From NCBI RefSeq assembly GCF_003569745.1, contig NZ_AP018498.1, positions 248,001-312,000 of the forward strand: a DNA stretch of 64,000 bases, given 5' to 3'. A model generated the notes under the pieces. The model made no database searches and had not been told where the DNA came from. It saw only the letters and a program-made list of their open reading frames with translations. This DNA is from Altererythrobacter sp. B11. GTDB lineage: Bacteria > Pseudomonadota > Alphaproteobacteria > Sphingomonadales > Sphingomonadaceae. Positions 27,997 to 36,559 of the stretch are shown here, one piece after another. Position numbers and translations under genes: made by a program. The first letter of the stretch is position 1; the number at the start of each line of letters is the position of its first letter.

Positions 27997-29018
27997 AGCC
28001 CGCGTTCCTTCAGCTGTGCATCGAGGCGGGGGAACACCTTGCGGGCATTGCCTTCGAAGATCGCGTGCCGTTCCTCGTCGCTGATGTCCAGCGCGTCGAT
28101 ATAGCGCTTCGTGTCATCGAAATAATGGCCGGTGGTGGGATCGATCCCGCGCACCGCGCCGACCATTTCGCTGCCGAACAGGATGTTCTTGTTGTCGATC
28201 ACATCGGCCAGCAGGTCGATGCCCGGCTGGTGATAGACGCAGGTGTCGAAGAACACGTTGTTCATGATGTATTCGTCGAGCGAGGGCTTCTTCAGCATGT
28301 CCGCCAGCCCGCGATAGCGACCCCAGTGATAGGGCACCGCGCCGCCGCCATGCGGAATGATCAGGCGCAGCTTGGGGAAGCGGCTGAACAGGTCGCCCTG
28401 CATCAGCTGCATGAAGGCCACGGTGTCGGCCGCCAGGTAGAAACCGCCGGTGGCGTGCATCGCGGGGTTGCAGCTGCCCGAAACGTGGATCATCCCCGGC
28501 ACGTCGAGATCGCACATCGCCTCATACAGCGGGAACCAGTATTCGTCAGTCAGCGGCGGATGTTCGAAATGGCCGCCGCCGGGATCGGGGTTGAGGTTGC
28601 AGCCGATGAAGCCCAGTTCCTCCACGCAGCGGCGCAGCTCCTTCACTGAAGCGGTGAGATCGGCCTTGGGGCTCTGCGGCAGCATGCACACGCCGACGAA
28701 GGTTTCGGGGAACAGCTTGGTGACGCGGTAGATCAGATCGTTACAATGCGTCGCCCAGGCAGCGGACACGGCCTGATCGCCCACGTGATGCGCCATGGCG
28801 CTGGCACGGGGGGAGAAGATGGTCAGATCGGCGCCGCGCTCCTTGATGAGCTTCAGCTGGTTGTCCTCGATCGTCTGGCGGATCTCGTCATCGGAGATTT
28901 CCGGATAGGGCGGTGGCGCCTTGCCTTCCTTGAAGGCCGCCTTCTGGTCCTCGCGCCACTGGTCGTGCCCCTTGGGCAGCACGGTGTAATGGCCATGGCA
29001 ATCGATGATCAGCGTCAT
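27993..29018 (-). CDS. ligJ: LigJ-type 4-oxalomesaconate hydratase (amidohydrolase family)
   Basis: 341 aa. The amidohydrolase signature IIDCHGHYTVLP opens the protein; further metal residues are in MIHVSGSCNP, IIPHGGGAVPYHWGRYRG and ILFGSEMVGAVRGIDPTTG. The last two blocks are shared with SYK-6 LigJ and Comamonas PmdE, which hydrate 4-oxalomesaconate to 4-carboxy-4-hydroxy-2-oxoadipate. Its place just before ligABC and opposite ligK-ligU agrees. GAGGCGG precedes the ATG. Other amidohydrolases look similar, but the context is strong. Confidence 0.9.
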   Translation of the reverse strand: MTLIIDCHGHYTVLPKGHDQWREDQKAAFKEGKAPPPYPEISDDEIRQTIEDNQLKLIKERGADLTIFSPRASAMAHHVGDQAVSAAWATHCNDLIYRVTKLFPETFVGVCMLPQSPKADLTASVKELRRCVEELGFIGCNLNPDPGGGHFEHPPLTDEYWFPLYEAMCDLDVPGMIHVSGSCNPAMHATGGFYLAADTVAFMQLMQGDLFSRFPKLRLIIPHGGGAVPYHWGRYRGLADMLKKPSLDEYIMNNVFFDTCVYHQPGIDLLADVIDNKNILFGSEMVGAVRGIDPTTGHYFDDTKRYIDALDISDEERHAIFEGNARKVFPRLDAQLKERGL

Positions 29019-29025
29019 ATCCGCC

Positions 29026-29850
29026 TCAGTTCCTCTCTCTGTTTCCGCCCGCGGCCTGGCGCTGCAGCAGCACCGTACCGCGAGTCATGACCGGTTCGAC
29101 GCCCAGCCCTAGCAGGGTCTTGGCGGATTCTTCCATCTCCGCGGCGCGGCGCAAGCCGTGCGTGGCCATCCGCTCGCGATTATAGGCGATCCGCTCGGCC
29201 CAGGGGATCGTCTTCTCGGATGCGTCGAGCGAGGCCATCACCTCGTCGAACACGCCCGCCGCATCGGCGGCGGCGGCGCATTCGCTGGACAGCGCCTCCA
29301 GCCCCTTGACCATGACAGAGCGGATCATCTTGATCGCGCTCGCCCGGCCCACCTCGTCACCCACCACGCGCGACTTCGCGAAGCCGAGCGCGGCCAGCGC
29401 CTGCTGCGCGTCCCGCGCATGGGGGCCGGCAATCAGCAGCGGCACGCCCAGCGCCACGGGATCGACCGGCGCCATCACCGCCACATCCACATAGCGCCCG
29501 CCCGCCGCCTCGATCGCGGCGGCGGCTTCGCGCTTGGTTCCGGGGGCCACGGAGTTCATGTCGCACCACAGCGCGCCCGGCGGCAGCAGCGCGGCATAGT
29601 CCTGCGCGGCGGGGAGCGCGGAATCGGCGGTGACGAGGCAGAGCACGATGTCCGCATCGGCCAGCGCAGCGGCGGCATCATCACCCGCTTCCACGCCGCA
29701 GCCACCCATCAGCGCACGCCGTTCGGGCGCGATGTCCCAGCCGCTGGCACGGCCTGTCCAGCCGCCGGCGCGGGCAAAAGTCATGCCGGCCTCACCGAAG
29801 CCGATCAGTGCCACGCGCGGGGTGGCCGAGAGGTGTTTCGAGTCTGGCAT
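29026..29850 (-). CDS. NAD(P)-binding 6-phosphogluconate dehydrogenase-like protein with DUF1932
   Basis: 274 aa. An N-terminal Rossmann domain starts RVALIGFGEAGMTFA; DIVLCLVTADSA, WCDMNSVAPGTKREA and DVAVMAPVDP are typical of beta-hydroxyacid dehydrogenases. The C-terminal DUF1932 domain contains SAIKMIRSVMVKGLEALSSE, whose lysine is the expected catalytic residue. Substrate unknown; a hydroxy acid from the protocatechuate pathway is plausible because the gene ends 7 bp before ligJ and appears to start the operon. GGTGGAAGG precedes the ATG. The open frame upstream of 29850 runs antisense to ligK and was discarded. Confidence 0.83.
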   Translation of the reverse strand: MPDSKHLSATPRVALIGFGEAGMTFARAGGWTGRASGWDIAPERRALMGGCGVEAGDDAAAALADADIVLCLVTADSALPAAQDYAALLPPGALWCDMNSVAPGTKREAAAAIEAAGGRYVDVAVMAPVDPVALGVPLLIAGPHARDAQQALAALGFAKSRVVGDEVGRASAIKMIRSVMVKGLEALSSECAAAADAAGVFDEVMASLDASEKTIPWAERIAYNRERMATHGLRRAAEMEESAKTLLGLGVEPVMTRGTVLLQRQAAGGNRERN

Positions 29851-29874
29851 CCTTCCACCCGCGCCCCTACAGAA

Positions 29875-29891
29875 TGTAAGTGTTGCATACA
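29875..29891. promoter_or_regulatory. Imperfect palindrome in the lig divergent promoter
   Basis: TGTA-AGTGTTGCA-TACA lies 25 bp before the DUF1932 start and about 140 bp before ligK. In SYK-6 these genes answer to the LysR-type activator LigR, so a regulator site is expected in this 181-bp region. The outer TGTA/TACA arms match perfectly; the inner bases only partly. No lig regulator gene is in the window. Confidence 0.35.
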
Positions 29892-30031
29892 AGTTCGCGC
29901 GCGCCTTCGCCAGCACGCGCGAGGTGGCGGCCAGGGTCCGCCGCGCCGCCGCTTCGCCCGCTTTCCCTTGACGGAGGGCGCCGCCCGGGTCCACCGGGCA
30001 GCCGAGTGTCACCCAAGGGAGAGTCGGAAAC

Positions 30032-30706
30032 ATGGCCGGTGTCGTCGTCCAGAATATCGCGCGTGCGGACAGGGAAGTGGTCGATGGGCTGGGCGCCTGC
30101 GGCGTCGCCACGGTGCATGAGGCGCAGGGCCGCATCGGCCTGCTCGCCTCCTACATGCGGCCGATCTATCCGGGCGCGCGCATCGGCGCTTCGGCCGTCA
30201 CCATTTCCGTGCCGCCGGGCGACAATTACATGGTCCATGCCGCGATCGAGCAGTGCCAGGATGGCGACGTGCTGGTGATCGCCCCCACCTCCCCCTGCGA
30301 GGATGGCTATTTCGGCGATCTGCTCGCCACCAGCGCGCAGGCGCGCGGGGTTAAGGGGCTGATCATCGATGCCGGCGTGCGCGACGTGCGCGATCTGCAG
30401 CAGATGGATTTCCCCGTCTGGTCCAAGCGCATCTTCGCGCAGGGCACGATCAAGGCCAGCCTTGGCAGCGTGAATGTCGATGTGGTCTGCGCCGGCGCCT
30501 ATATCCGTCCGGGCGACATCATCGTGGCCGATGATGACGGCGTGTGCGTGGTGAAGCGCGAAGATGCCGCAAAGGTGCTGGAAAAGGCTCGCGCCCGCGA
30601 AGCGAACGAGGAAGAGAAGCGCCAGAAGCTGGCCGACGGCGTGCTCGGCCTCGACATGTACGGCTTCCGCCAGAAGCTGACCGACATGGGCCTGAAGTGG
30701 ATCTGA
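30032..30706 (+). CDS. ligK: LigK, 4-carboxy-4-hydroxy-2-oxoadipate aldolase
   Basis: 224-aa class II (metal-dependent) aldolase of the HMG/CHA family. It splits 4-carboxy-4-hydroxy-2-oxoadipate to pyruvate and oxaloacetate and can decarboxylate oxaloacetate. Family blocks are [63 protein letters not shown] and the metal-binding [23 protein letters not shown] precedes the ATG. It is divergent from the ligJABC operon and followed by ligU after 122 bp containing a palindromic repeat. Confidence 0.95.
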   Translation: MAGVVVQNIARADREVVDGLGACGVATVHEAQGRIGLLASYMRPIYPGARIGASAVTISVPPGDNYMVHAAIEQCQDGDVLVIAPTSPCEDGYFGDLLATSAQARGVKGLIIDAGVRDVRDLQQMDFPVWSKRIFAQGTIKASLGSVNVDVVCAGAYIRPGDIIVADDDGVCVVKREDAAKVLEKARAREANEEEKRQKLADGVLGLDMYGFRQKLTDMGLKWI

Positions 30707-30716
30707 GCTGACTATC

Positions 30717-30768
30717 ATCCTCCCCGATCCGGGGAGGGGAACCATGCGCAGCATGGTGGAGGGGCACG
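30717..30768. repeat. REP-like palindromic intergenic repeat
   Basis: Two adjacent hairpins lie between ligK and ligU: CCTCCCCG-ATC-CGGGGAGG (30719-30737) and ACCATGC-GCA-GCATGGT (30741-30757), then GGAGGGGC. I recall this CCTCCCC/CCATGC pattern as a frequent intergenic repeat in sphingomonad genomes. Only one copy was seen here. Confidence 0.6.
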
Positions 30769-30828
30769 GGCCGCGCGGGTGATGCCAGCGGCCGGTTCCC
30801 CCGCCATTCTGGGGAGGATTGCAAGACG

Positions 30829-31887
30829 ATGAATTCAGCACCCGTGATGTGGATGCGCGGTGGCACGTCGAAGGGCGGCTATTTCCTCGCGTCCGACCTG
30901 CCCGCCGACACGGCCGAGCGCGACGCCTTCCTGCTGCGTGTGATGGGCAGCCCCGATCCGCGCCAGATCGACGGCATGGGCGGCGCCGACCCGCTGACCA
31001 GCAAGGTGGGCGTGGTGAAGAAGAGCGAGCGGGAGGGGATCGATGTCGATTACCTGTTCCTGCAGGTCTTCGTCGATCAGGCCATCGTCACCGACCAGCA
31101 GAATTGCGGCAATATCCTTGCGGGCATCGGCCCCTTCGCGATCGAGCGCGGGCTCGTGCAGGCCACGGGCGAAGAGACGCGCGTCGCCATCTATATGGAA
31201 AACACCGGCCAGGTGGCCATCGCCACGGTGCAGACGCCCGGCGGCGTGGTGAACTATGCCGGCGATGCGCGGATCGATGGCGTACCGGGCACCCATGCCC
31301 CCGTCCCGCTGGAGTTTCGCGACACGGCGGGATCCTCCTGCGGTTCGCTGCTGCCCACCGGCAATGTGGCCGACGAGATCGAGGGCGTGCGCTGTACGCT
31401 GATCGACAACGGCATGCCCTGCATCGTCTTCAAGGCCGAGGACGTGGGCGCCACCGGCTATGAAACGCGCGAGGAGCTGGAGAGCGAAGCCTTCGCCGAC
31501 ATGCGCGCGAAGATCGAGAGCATCCGGCTGGCCGCGGGCGAGCGGATGAATTTGGGCGACGTGAAGGAAAAGAGCGTGCCCAAGATGATGCTGGTCGCGC
31601 CCCCCAAGGATGGCGGCGCTGTCTGCGTGCGCAGCTTCATCCCCCATCGCGCCCATGCCACCATCGGCGTGCTGGCTGCCGTGACGGTGGCGACCGCCTG
31701 CCTGCTGGACGGCTCCCCCGCGGCCGAGGTGGCCGCCATTCCCGAGGGCCGACGCAAGACGCTGAGCGTGGAGCATCCCACCGGCGAGATGACCTGCGTG
31801 CTGGAAGTGGACGATGCGGGCGATGTCGCCAGCGCCGCCCTGCTGCGCACGGCGCGCAAGCTGATGGACGGGGTGGTGTTCGGCTGA
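30829..31887 (+). CDS. ligU: LigU, 4-oxalomesaconate tautomerase (PrpF family)
   Basis: 352 aa with the two-fold diaminopimelate epimerase-like fold of PrpF/GalD proteins. Typical segments: VMWMRGGTSKGGYFLASDLP, GMGGADPLTSKVGVV, QNCGNILAGIGPFAIE, AGSSCGSLLPTGN-like context (GSSCGSLLPTGNV) and the C-terminal RSFIPHRAHATIGVLAAV. LigU isomerises 4-oxalomesaconate by allylic proton transfer before hydration. GGGGAGG lies 12 bp before the ATG. It follows ligK. Confidence 0.92.
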   Translation: MNSAPVMWMRGGTSKGGYFLASDLPADTAERDAFLLRVMGSPDPRQIDGMGGADPLTSKVGVVKKSEREGIDVDYLFLQVFVDQAIVTDQQNCGNILAGIGPFAIERGLVQATGEETRVAIYMENTGQVAIATVQTPGGVVNYAGDARIDGVPGTHAPVPLEFRDTAGSSCGSLLPTGNVADEIEGVRCTLIDNGMPCIVFKAEDVGATGYETREELESEAFADMRAKIESIRLAAGERMNLGDVKEKSVPKMMLVAPPKDGGAVCVRSFIPHRAHATIGVLAAVTVATACLLDGSPAAEVAAIPEGRRKTLSVEHPTGEMTCVLEVDDAGDVASAALLRTARKLMDGVVFG

Positions 31888-32033
31888 ACATCCCGCGCCG
31901 CTGTGGCGCGATGATCGGGTGCCGGGCCGCCCCGGCACCCCTTCCCTACCGATGCGCGATTGCGGCAGCACGGCGTCATGCGCCGCCCGCTCCGCCTCTT
32001 CCGCCGCCTTCCCGAGGGCACCCGCAGGGCCAT

Positions 32034-32072
32034 GGAAATTTCTTCCATGAACCCTGTTCCAGTGTGTTCCAG
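32034..32072 (+). repeat. Dispersed intergenic repeat, copy A
   Basis: GGAAATTTCT, then ATGAACCCTGTTCCAG followed by TGTGTTCCAG. The same core is found at 35861-35900 and 60933-60981. This copy sits in the 234-bp gap between the convergent ends of ligU and a DUF3237 gene. Two TGTTCCAG units are spaced 10 bp apart. Confidence 0.8.
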
Positions 32073-32121
32073 ACTTTCCACTCGGCGCGGGCGAATCGGG
32101 CTTGCGCGACCCTTCGCCCGA

Positions 32122-32622
32122 TCAGCGGATCGCGTAATAGCGGAACAGCGAATGGTCGGGCTCGTCGTCCTCCGCCAGCTTCGGCCGGCGCTGGCCCACG
32201 CCCACAATCACCGTGCGGTTGAGCCATTCGTATTTCCCGTCCGGCGCGCGGAAATAGGGGGTGCAGCGGAAATAGGGCGCGATGTCGGGCTCGGCATCGG
32301 CCGGTTGGCCGCTGGAGCGGATCGGGCCGTGGACGTAGCCCATGTTGCGGATATAGATCGGCACGCCGTCATCGGTTTCGATCATGTAGTGGGCATTCAG
32401 CTCCACCACGCCGTCCGGCCGCACCACCGGCCAGTCCGCCCCGCTGTAATCCACCAGCCGGCCGTTCAGCAGCGGCCCGGAAACGGTGCAGCCTTCCCCC
32501 ACCGAGGTATAGCCGTGGCGGAGCACACCGGCGATCGGGCCGATCATCCAGCGCTTGTCGAAATTGATGCGGATATCGAAGATATGTTCGTGCCGCAGGG
32601 CGAGAGGATCGTCGCTCGTCAT
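32122..32622 (-). CDS. DUF3237 family protein (second copy of the operon)
   Basis: 166 aa. Matches DUF3237: EHIFDIRINFDKRWMIGPI, SGPLLNGRLVDYSGADWPVVRPDGVVELNAHYMIETDDGVPIYIRNMG, then a C-terminal strand LNRTVIVGVGQR. The family is a beta-barrel of unknown function, frequent in soil proteobacteria near aromatic or terpenoid catabolic genes. Paralogous to the adjacent 32659-33144 gene, which suggests a tandem duplication. Last gene of the operon beginning with the CocE/NonD hydrolase. Confidence 0.85.
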   Translation of the reverse strand: MTSDDPLALRHEHIFDIRINFDKRWMIGPIAGVLRHGYTSVGEGCTVSGPLLNGRLVDYSGADWPVVRPDGVVELNAHYMIETDDGVPIYIRNMGYVHGPIRSSGQPADAEPDIAPYFRCTPYFRAPDGKYEWLNRTVIVGVGQRRPKLAEDDEPDHSLFRYYAIR

Positions 32623-32658
32623 GGTGTCAGGCCGTTCCCTTATGCGCGTGACCGGAGA

Positions 32659-33144
32659 TCACAGGACCTTGAAGTAATGGATGCGGTTAGCGCCGGGCAC
32701 CTTTTCCGCGACGCCGACGAACACGTGCTTGCCCATCCAGTCATAGGGCCCTTCGGGCACATCGAACTTGGGCGATACACGCATGTAGTATTCGGAAGGG
32801 TCGGCCGGCTCGTTGCGGGCCATGCGCTCCGCCACTTCGGGCGTGTAGGCCCAGCGATAGCCGCGGTTCTGGAGATAGACGATCGTGCCGTCGTCCAGCT
32901 CCAGCAGATAGCGGGCATCGAAATCGATCACGCCGTCCGGCCGCTGCAGCGGCCAGTCCCCGCCGCTCATTGGGACCACGCGCCCCTTGATGCCGGGGCC
33001 TTCGATCGTGCCTTCCGTGGCATAGATCGCCGCACGCGTGGCGCCCATCGCGGTCGGCTTCAGCCAGTATGGCTTGCTGAGGGTGATGGCGATGGAAAAG
33101 GCATATTCCATCTGCGGCGCAAAGGGGTGCGGATCACTCATCAT
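32659..33144 (-). CDS. DUF3237 family protein (first copy of the operon)
   Basis: 161 aa, sharing the DUF3237 core: GTIEGPGIKGRVVPMSGGDWPLQRPDGVIDFDARYLLELDDGTIVYLQNRGYR and the C-terminal GKHVFVGVAEKV. The ATG at 33144 overlaps the TGA of the tandem-NTF2 gene (ATGA); a second ATG follows directly. The paralogue starts 36 bp after its stop. Function unknown; the neighbouring hydrolase and NTF2 proteins suggest a shared substrate. Confidence 0.85.
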   Translation of the reverse strand: MMSDPHPFAPQMEYAFSIAITLSKPYWLKPTAMGATRAAIYATEGTIEGPGIKGRVVPMSGGDWPLQRPDGVIDFDARYLLELDDGTIVYLQNRGYRWAYTPEVAERMARNEPADPSEYYMRVSPKFDVPEGPYDWMGKHVFVGVAEKVPGANRIHYFKVL

Positions 33145-33956
33145 TCTGGTCCTCGATGGAGTTCGGGCTCGCCGGCGCGGGCCACCTTGATATGCGCGAT
33201 GTGGCCATCGCGGAGCGTGTAGTGGACGAACACCCGCACCGATACGGCCTCCCCGCTGGCGAGCGGCGCGACCTGGAAATCGGGCGCATCGCGATGCGCG
33301 GTAAAGGTGCTGATAACATCGGCGGAGATGCCGCCATCGTCCATGACCAGCTGGTTGACGGTGAGCGTTTCGCGCACCCGCTCGAACATGCGGGCATAGA
33401 AGGATACGATCGCCTCCCGCCCCTCGATCGGCGGCATGCCGGGAAGTTCCAGCACCACATCGGGGGTATAGAACCGCCCGAAGCGTTCGCCGCCCGCGCT
33501 GAACGCCGCGGCATAGGCGTGGAACGCCGCCCGCTGGCCGGGATGCGCGCCCAGCAGCGGCGCCTTGGTGACGTGGTAATCGGCGGGCCAGGTCATGGAT
33601 TTGAGCTCGGTCACCATTCCGTCCTGCAGGTGATACAGCACGAAGAACTTCACGGTGATGAGATCGCCGGGCTCCAGCTTCGCGAAGGGGAAATCGTGGC
33701 GCGGTTTGGACGCCACGAAATCCATGTCGATCTCGGCAAAGATCCGGTCCTCGGTCTGCATCACGGTGATGGGGCGGATGATCTCGCGCACGCCGTCGTG
33801 CGCCCAGTCGAGGAAGGCGAGGAACTCCTCCCGCGTTTCATAGAGGCGCGATCCTCCAGTGAACTTGAAGTCCGGCACGAAATAGCGCTGCATCAGCGCC
33901 GCATCGTCCCCGCGGTTGAAGGCTTCGACATATTCGCCGTAGTCGAACCCGCTCAT
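33141..33956 (-). CDS. Tandem NTF2-like (SnoaL-type) protein
   Basis: 271 aa made of two SnoaL-like domains. The first (about residues 1-125) shows YVEAFNRGDDAALMQRYFVPDFKF and ITVKFFVLYHLQDGMVTELKSM; the second (about 135-265) shows YAAAFSAGGERFGRFYTPDVVLEL, PIEGREAIVSFYARMF and VRVFVHYTLRDGHIAHIKVA. Such cones bind small hydrophobic ligands and may be isomerases, lyases or dehydratases. Both ends overlap neighbours by 4 bp (ATGA), so it is tightly coupled with the CocE hydrolase and DUF3237. Reaction unknown. Confidence 0.82.
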   Translation of the reverse strand: MSGFDYGEYVEAFNRGDDAALMQRYFVPDFKFTGGSRLYETREEFLAFLDWAHDGVREIIRPITVMQTEDRIFAEIDMDFVASKPRHDFPFAKLEPGDLITVKFFVLYHLQDGMVTELKSMTWPADYHVTKAPLLGAHPGQRAAFHAYAAAFSAGGERFGRFYTPDVVLELPGMPPIEGREAIVSFYARMFERVRETLTVNQLVMDDGGISADVISTFTAHRDAPDFQVAPLASGEAVSVRVFVHYTLRDGHIAHIKVARAGEPELHRGPE

Positions 33957-35635
33957 CGCGCGCCCTCGCCGCTGGTGGGGACGAAGGGCACCAGCAGGTG
34001 GGAATCGAACCGCCCCCCGGTGTGCAGCACATGCGTGCCCGAATTGCGCAGATCCTCGTGCCGCGCGAAGGCGAGGCCGTAGGGATCCTGGTCATAGACA
34101 TCGCGCCCCTGGATGATCAGCCGCAGCCCCTCCCCCGCGGCGAAACGGGCGGAGGTGGGCCAGATCTCGATCTCCACCGGCACCACTTCGCCGGGCGCCA
34201 GCCGATCTTCGCGCAAGTGGGTGTGGACCGGCTGTTCGGGCGTGGACCGCTCCTCGTCCAGCGCGCGGTGCGATGCGCGCAGCCAGCCGAGCGCCAGCGG
34301 CCCATCCTCGAACAGGGCGTAGAAGGTGAAGGGCACACGCTCCCCCGCTGCGTCCAGCTTGTCGAGCGCGACGAACAGATCCATGTCGTCCGCGCCGTCG
34401 GCCTCCACCCACAGGCGCAGCTTGATGTGGCCGGTCAGCTCCACCTCCTGGTCGAAGCGGATGTCGAAGGTGGCGCGGCCGGTCAGCGCGTCATAGCGCA
34501 GCTCGGCGGGCGTCTCCGGCAGGTTCGGCTGCAGGCGGCCGCTCGCGGCGTCGAGATAGAGCGGGCGATGCTCCGCGCGGGTGAGCGGCCATTCAGCCTC
34601 GTCACGCCAGTCCCCTTCGCTGCCCCGCTCGCGGATCTGGATGCGCACCTTCGGCCAGTCGTCCACCGGGCCGTGCCCGTCCCCCTTCAGGAACTGGTCG
34701 AAGAAGATGCGCTGCAGCTCCACATTCTCGGGCGTGTAGTAGTGGCGCCACTTCTTCTGGCCATGGACCAGCAGCCATTTACGCTCCGCCCGCATGCGCT
34801 TGTAAGCCTCCAGCGTGCCGCGGGTGTGCAGGCCGTGGTCGGACCAGCTGGCAACGATGAAGGTCGGCAGGTCGATCCCTTCGAGATCGAGCGTCTTGCT
34901 GCCCCAATAGCCATCCATCAGCGGATGCGCGCGGACATTGGCCGCGGTGTCCTCCGTCCGGGTGGTGGACCAGTTGAGGCTCTGCGATGCCCGCTCGATG
35001 AAACTCGTTTCGCGGATACCGCCGTGATAGGCGAATTCGCGATACCAGTCGGAAAACCCCTCCCACGGGTTCAGCGCGGCGAGATGCGGCGGCTTCATCG
35101 GCGCGACGAGATACTGGATGCAGGCTAGATAGGAGACGCCCGTCATCCCCACCCTGCCGTTGGACCAGGGCTGCGTGCCCAGCCACTCGATCAGATCATA
35201 GCAATCCTCGCCCTCGCCCACCCCGTTGTGGCGCAGCTCGCCCTCCGACAGCCAGGCCCCGCGCGGATCGGCGTAGCAGACGGCATAGCCATGGCTGCAC
35301 CAATAGGCCGGATCGGGCGCCTCAAAGCCGGTATGGCGGGACAGCCATCCGTCTTCGATCCCGGCCGGCGGCCACAGATTGGCCGCCTTGCCATGCTTGC
35401 CATAGGGGCTCCACGCCAGCAGCACCGGCAGCTCGCTCTCCCCCGCCGCGCCCTCCGGGCGGAAGATATCGACATAGATCGTCACCCCGTCGCGCATGGT
35501 GACGGGCACGTTCCGGTCGAGCACCAGCCCATCTTCCACGATGCGCGCCTGCTCGAGCGGCGGCAGGGGCGGCTTGTAAGGATTGCTCGCCGGATCCCTG
35601 CCCGGCGCCATGATCAGTTCGAAATCCTCAGCCAT
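33953..35635 (-). CDS. CocE/NonD-type (peptidase S15) hydrolase
   Basis: 560 aa. The alpha/beta hydrolase domain has VPVTMRDGVTIYVDIFRP, the oxyanion region LLAWSPYGKHG, the nucleophile serine in GRVGMTGVSYLA and an aspartate in FIVASWSDHGLHTRG; a C-terminal jelly-roll (TFDIRFDQEVELTGHIKLRLWVEADGADDMDLF) follows. Relatives hydrolyse cocaine, glutaryl-beta-lactam side chains or acyl esters. No signal peptide is visible. AGGAGAGACAGG precedes the ATG. It leads a four-gene operon with a tandem NTF2 protein and two DUF3237 proteins. Confidence 0.88.
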   Translation of the reverse strand: MAEDFELIMAPGRDPASNPYKPPLPPLEQARIVEDGLVLDRNVPVTMRDGVTIYVDIFRPEGAAGESELPVLLAWSPYGKHGKAANLWPPAGIEDGWLSRHTGFEAPDPAYWCSHGYAVCYADPRGAWLSEGELRHNGVGEGEDCYDLIEWLGTQPWSNGRVGMTGVSYLACIQYLVAPMKPPHLAALNPWEGFSDWYREFAYHGGIRETSFIERASQSLNWSTTRTEDTAANVRAHPLMDGYWGSKTLDLEGIDLPTFIVASWSDHGLHTRGTLEAYKRMRAERKWLLVHGQKKWRHYYTPENVELQRIFFDQFLKGDGHGPVDDWPKVRIQIRERGSEGDWRDEAEWPLTRAEHRPLYLDAASGRLQPNLPETPAELRYDALTGRATFDIRFDQEVELTGHIKLRLWVEADGADDMDLFVALDKLDAAGERVPFTFYALFEDGPLALGWLRASHRALDEERSTPEQPVHTHLREDRLAPGEVVPVEIEIWPTSARFAAGEGLRLIIQGRDVYDQDPYGLAFARHEDLRNSGTHVLHTGGRFDSHLLVPFVPTSGEGAR

Positions 35636-36001
35636 CCTGTCTCTCCTCGCGCTGCGCGCAGTCGCCCCCGCTTATCTGCCGCTGCGAGGGTGCGACCTTC
35701 ATATTTGTTGATACCTCAATTAACGAGCGGGGTGCAATGCGCCTGCAGCCTCAAGCGGCGCAATTGCTGGCTTCCCTACGCCGGCGCGGCTGGGGCAGAC
35801 GGGGGAAATGTGCCGCTCCCGCCCCCTCTTCCGCTCCCCTTTTCACCGCCGTCGGGCCGGCAGGATTTTCTCTCATGAACCCTGTTCCAGCGTGTTCCAG
35901 CGACGCCCCGCACGGCGGCTTGCAGGCCGCGCGAACGCTGGCCGCTTGCACCGGCGCAGGTGAAGTGAGACTGTCACGCGCCAACATCACAGGAGACCCT
36001 G
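35636..36001. other. 366-bp divergent intergenic region with imperfect palindrome and repeat copy B
   Basis: No gene is supported here. It contains GTTGAT-ACCTCA-ATTAAC (35707-35724), an imperfect inverted repeat 71 bp before the CocE start that could be an operator, and the dispersed repeat copy B at 35861-35900. The right end carries the promoter of the small lipoprotein gene. Confidence 0.6.
35861..35900 (+). repeat. Dispersed intergenic repeat, copy B
   Basis: Reads GGATTTTCTCTC, then ATGAACCCTGTTCCAG and CGTGTTCCAG. Core identical to copy A apart from one base in the spacer. Unlike copies A and C it lies between divergent genes. Confidence 0.8.
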
Positions 36002-36265
36002 ATGCGCCTTTTCCCGACCCCTTCGATCGCGCTGCGCGCCGCCGTTCCGCTGGCCGCCGCCCTCTCGCTGGCTGCCTGCGGCGGGAACGACACCGAGAAG
36101 ACCTACGAAGCCGATGCTACGGATGTGAGCGGCGGCGATCTGATCGTGACCGAGGAAACGCCGGCCGTGCCCGTCGATCTGCCGGATACGCCGATGACCC
36201 CGGTGCCCGATGCCAGCGCCACGCCCGGCGCCACCGACACGCCAAGCGCGACCCCGGCGCAGTAA
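36002..36265 (+). CDS. Small lipoprotein, 87 aa
   Basis: A lipoprotein signal ends in LSLAAC (lipobox, Cys near residue 26), followed by an acidic, Pro/Thr/Ala-rich tail without recognisable fold. AGGAGA sits 5 bp before the ATG. Probably anchored to a membrane facing the periplasm; function unknown. Confidence 0.75.
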   Translation: MRLFPTPSIALRAAVPLAAALSLAACGGNDTEKTYEADATDVSGGDLIVTEETPAVPVDLPDTPMTPVPDASATPGATDTPSATPAQ

Positions 36266-36322
36266 GCACCGCGCATGGCCCGTCTTACCCGCCGTTAACC
36301 GGCGGCGTGGCATGGGCGGGCC

Positions 36323-36496
36323 ATGTTCAGGAAATACCAGAATGTGTTCCGCAGCCGCTGGCGCGCGCTCTGGTGGGCGGCGGGCGTTCTGCTGACCGCC
36401 TATTGCACCGTTCCGGCAGGGCATGGACCGGAAAAGGCCCCAACGCCGGCCGCGCCGCATCATACCAATCCCTGGGCGCTCGAAAAGCACGGCTGA
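36323..36496 (+). CDS. Small single-pass membrane protein, 57 aa
   Basis: Translation reads MFRKYQNVFRSRWRALWWAA and continues GVLLTAYCTVPAGHG, ending LEKHG. A basic N-terminus, one hydrophobic segment (about residues 15-30) and a Pro-rich C-terminal tail suggest an inner-membrane small protein. No good ribosome binding site was seen. Support comes from the clean hydropathy pattern and position between two other small genes. Confidence 0.55.
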   Translation: MFRKYQNVFRSRWRALWWAAGVLLTAYCTVPAGHGPEKAPTPAAPHHTNPWALEKHG

Positions 36497-36559
36497 CGGG
36501 AACGGCGCTGCCGCTCCAAGCGTCGATCCGGTGTAACCACCAGAGAGAGGAGCCATGCC

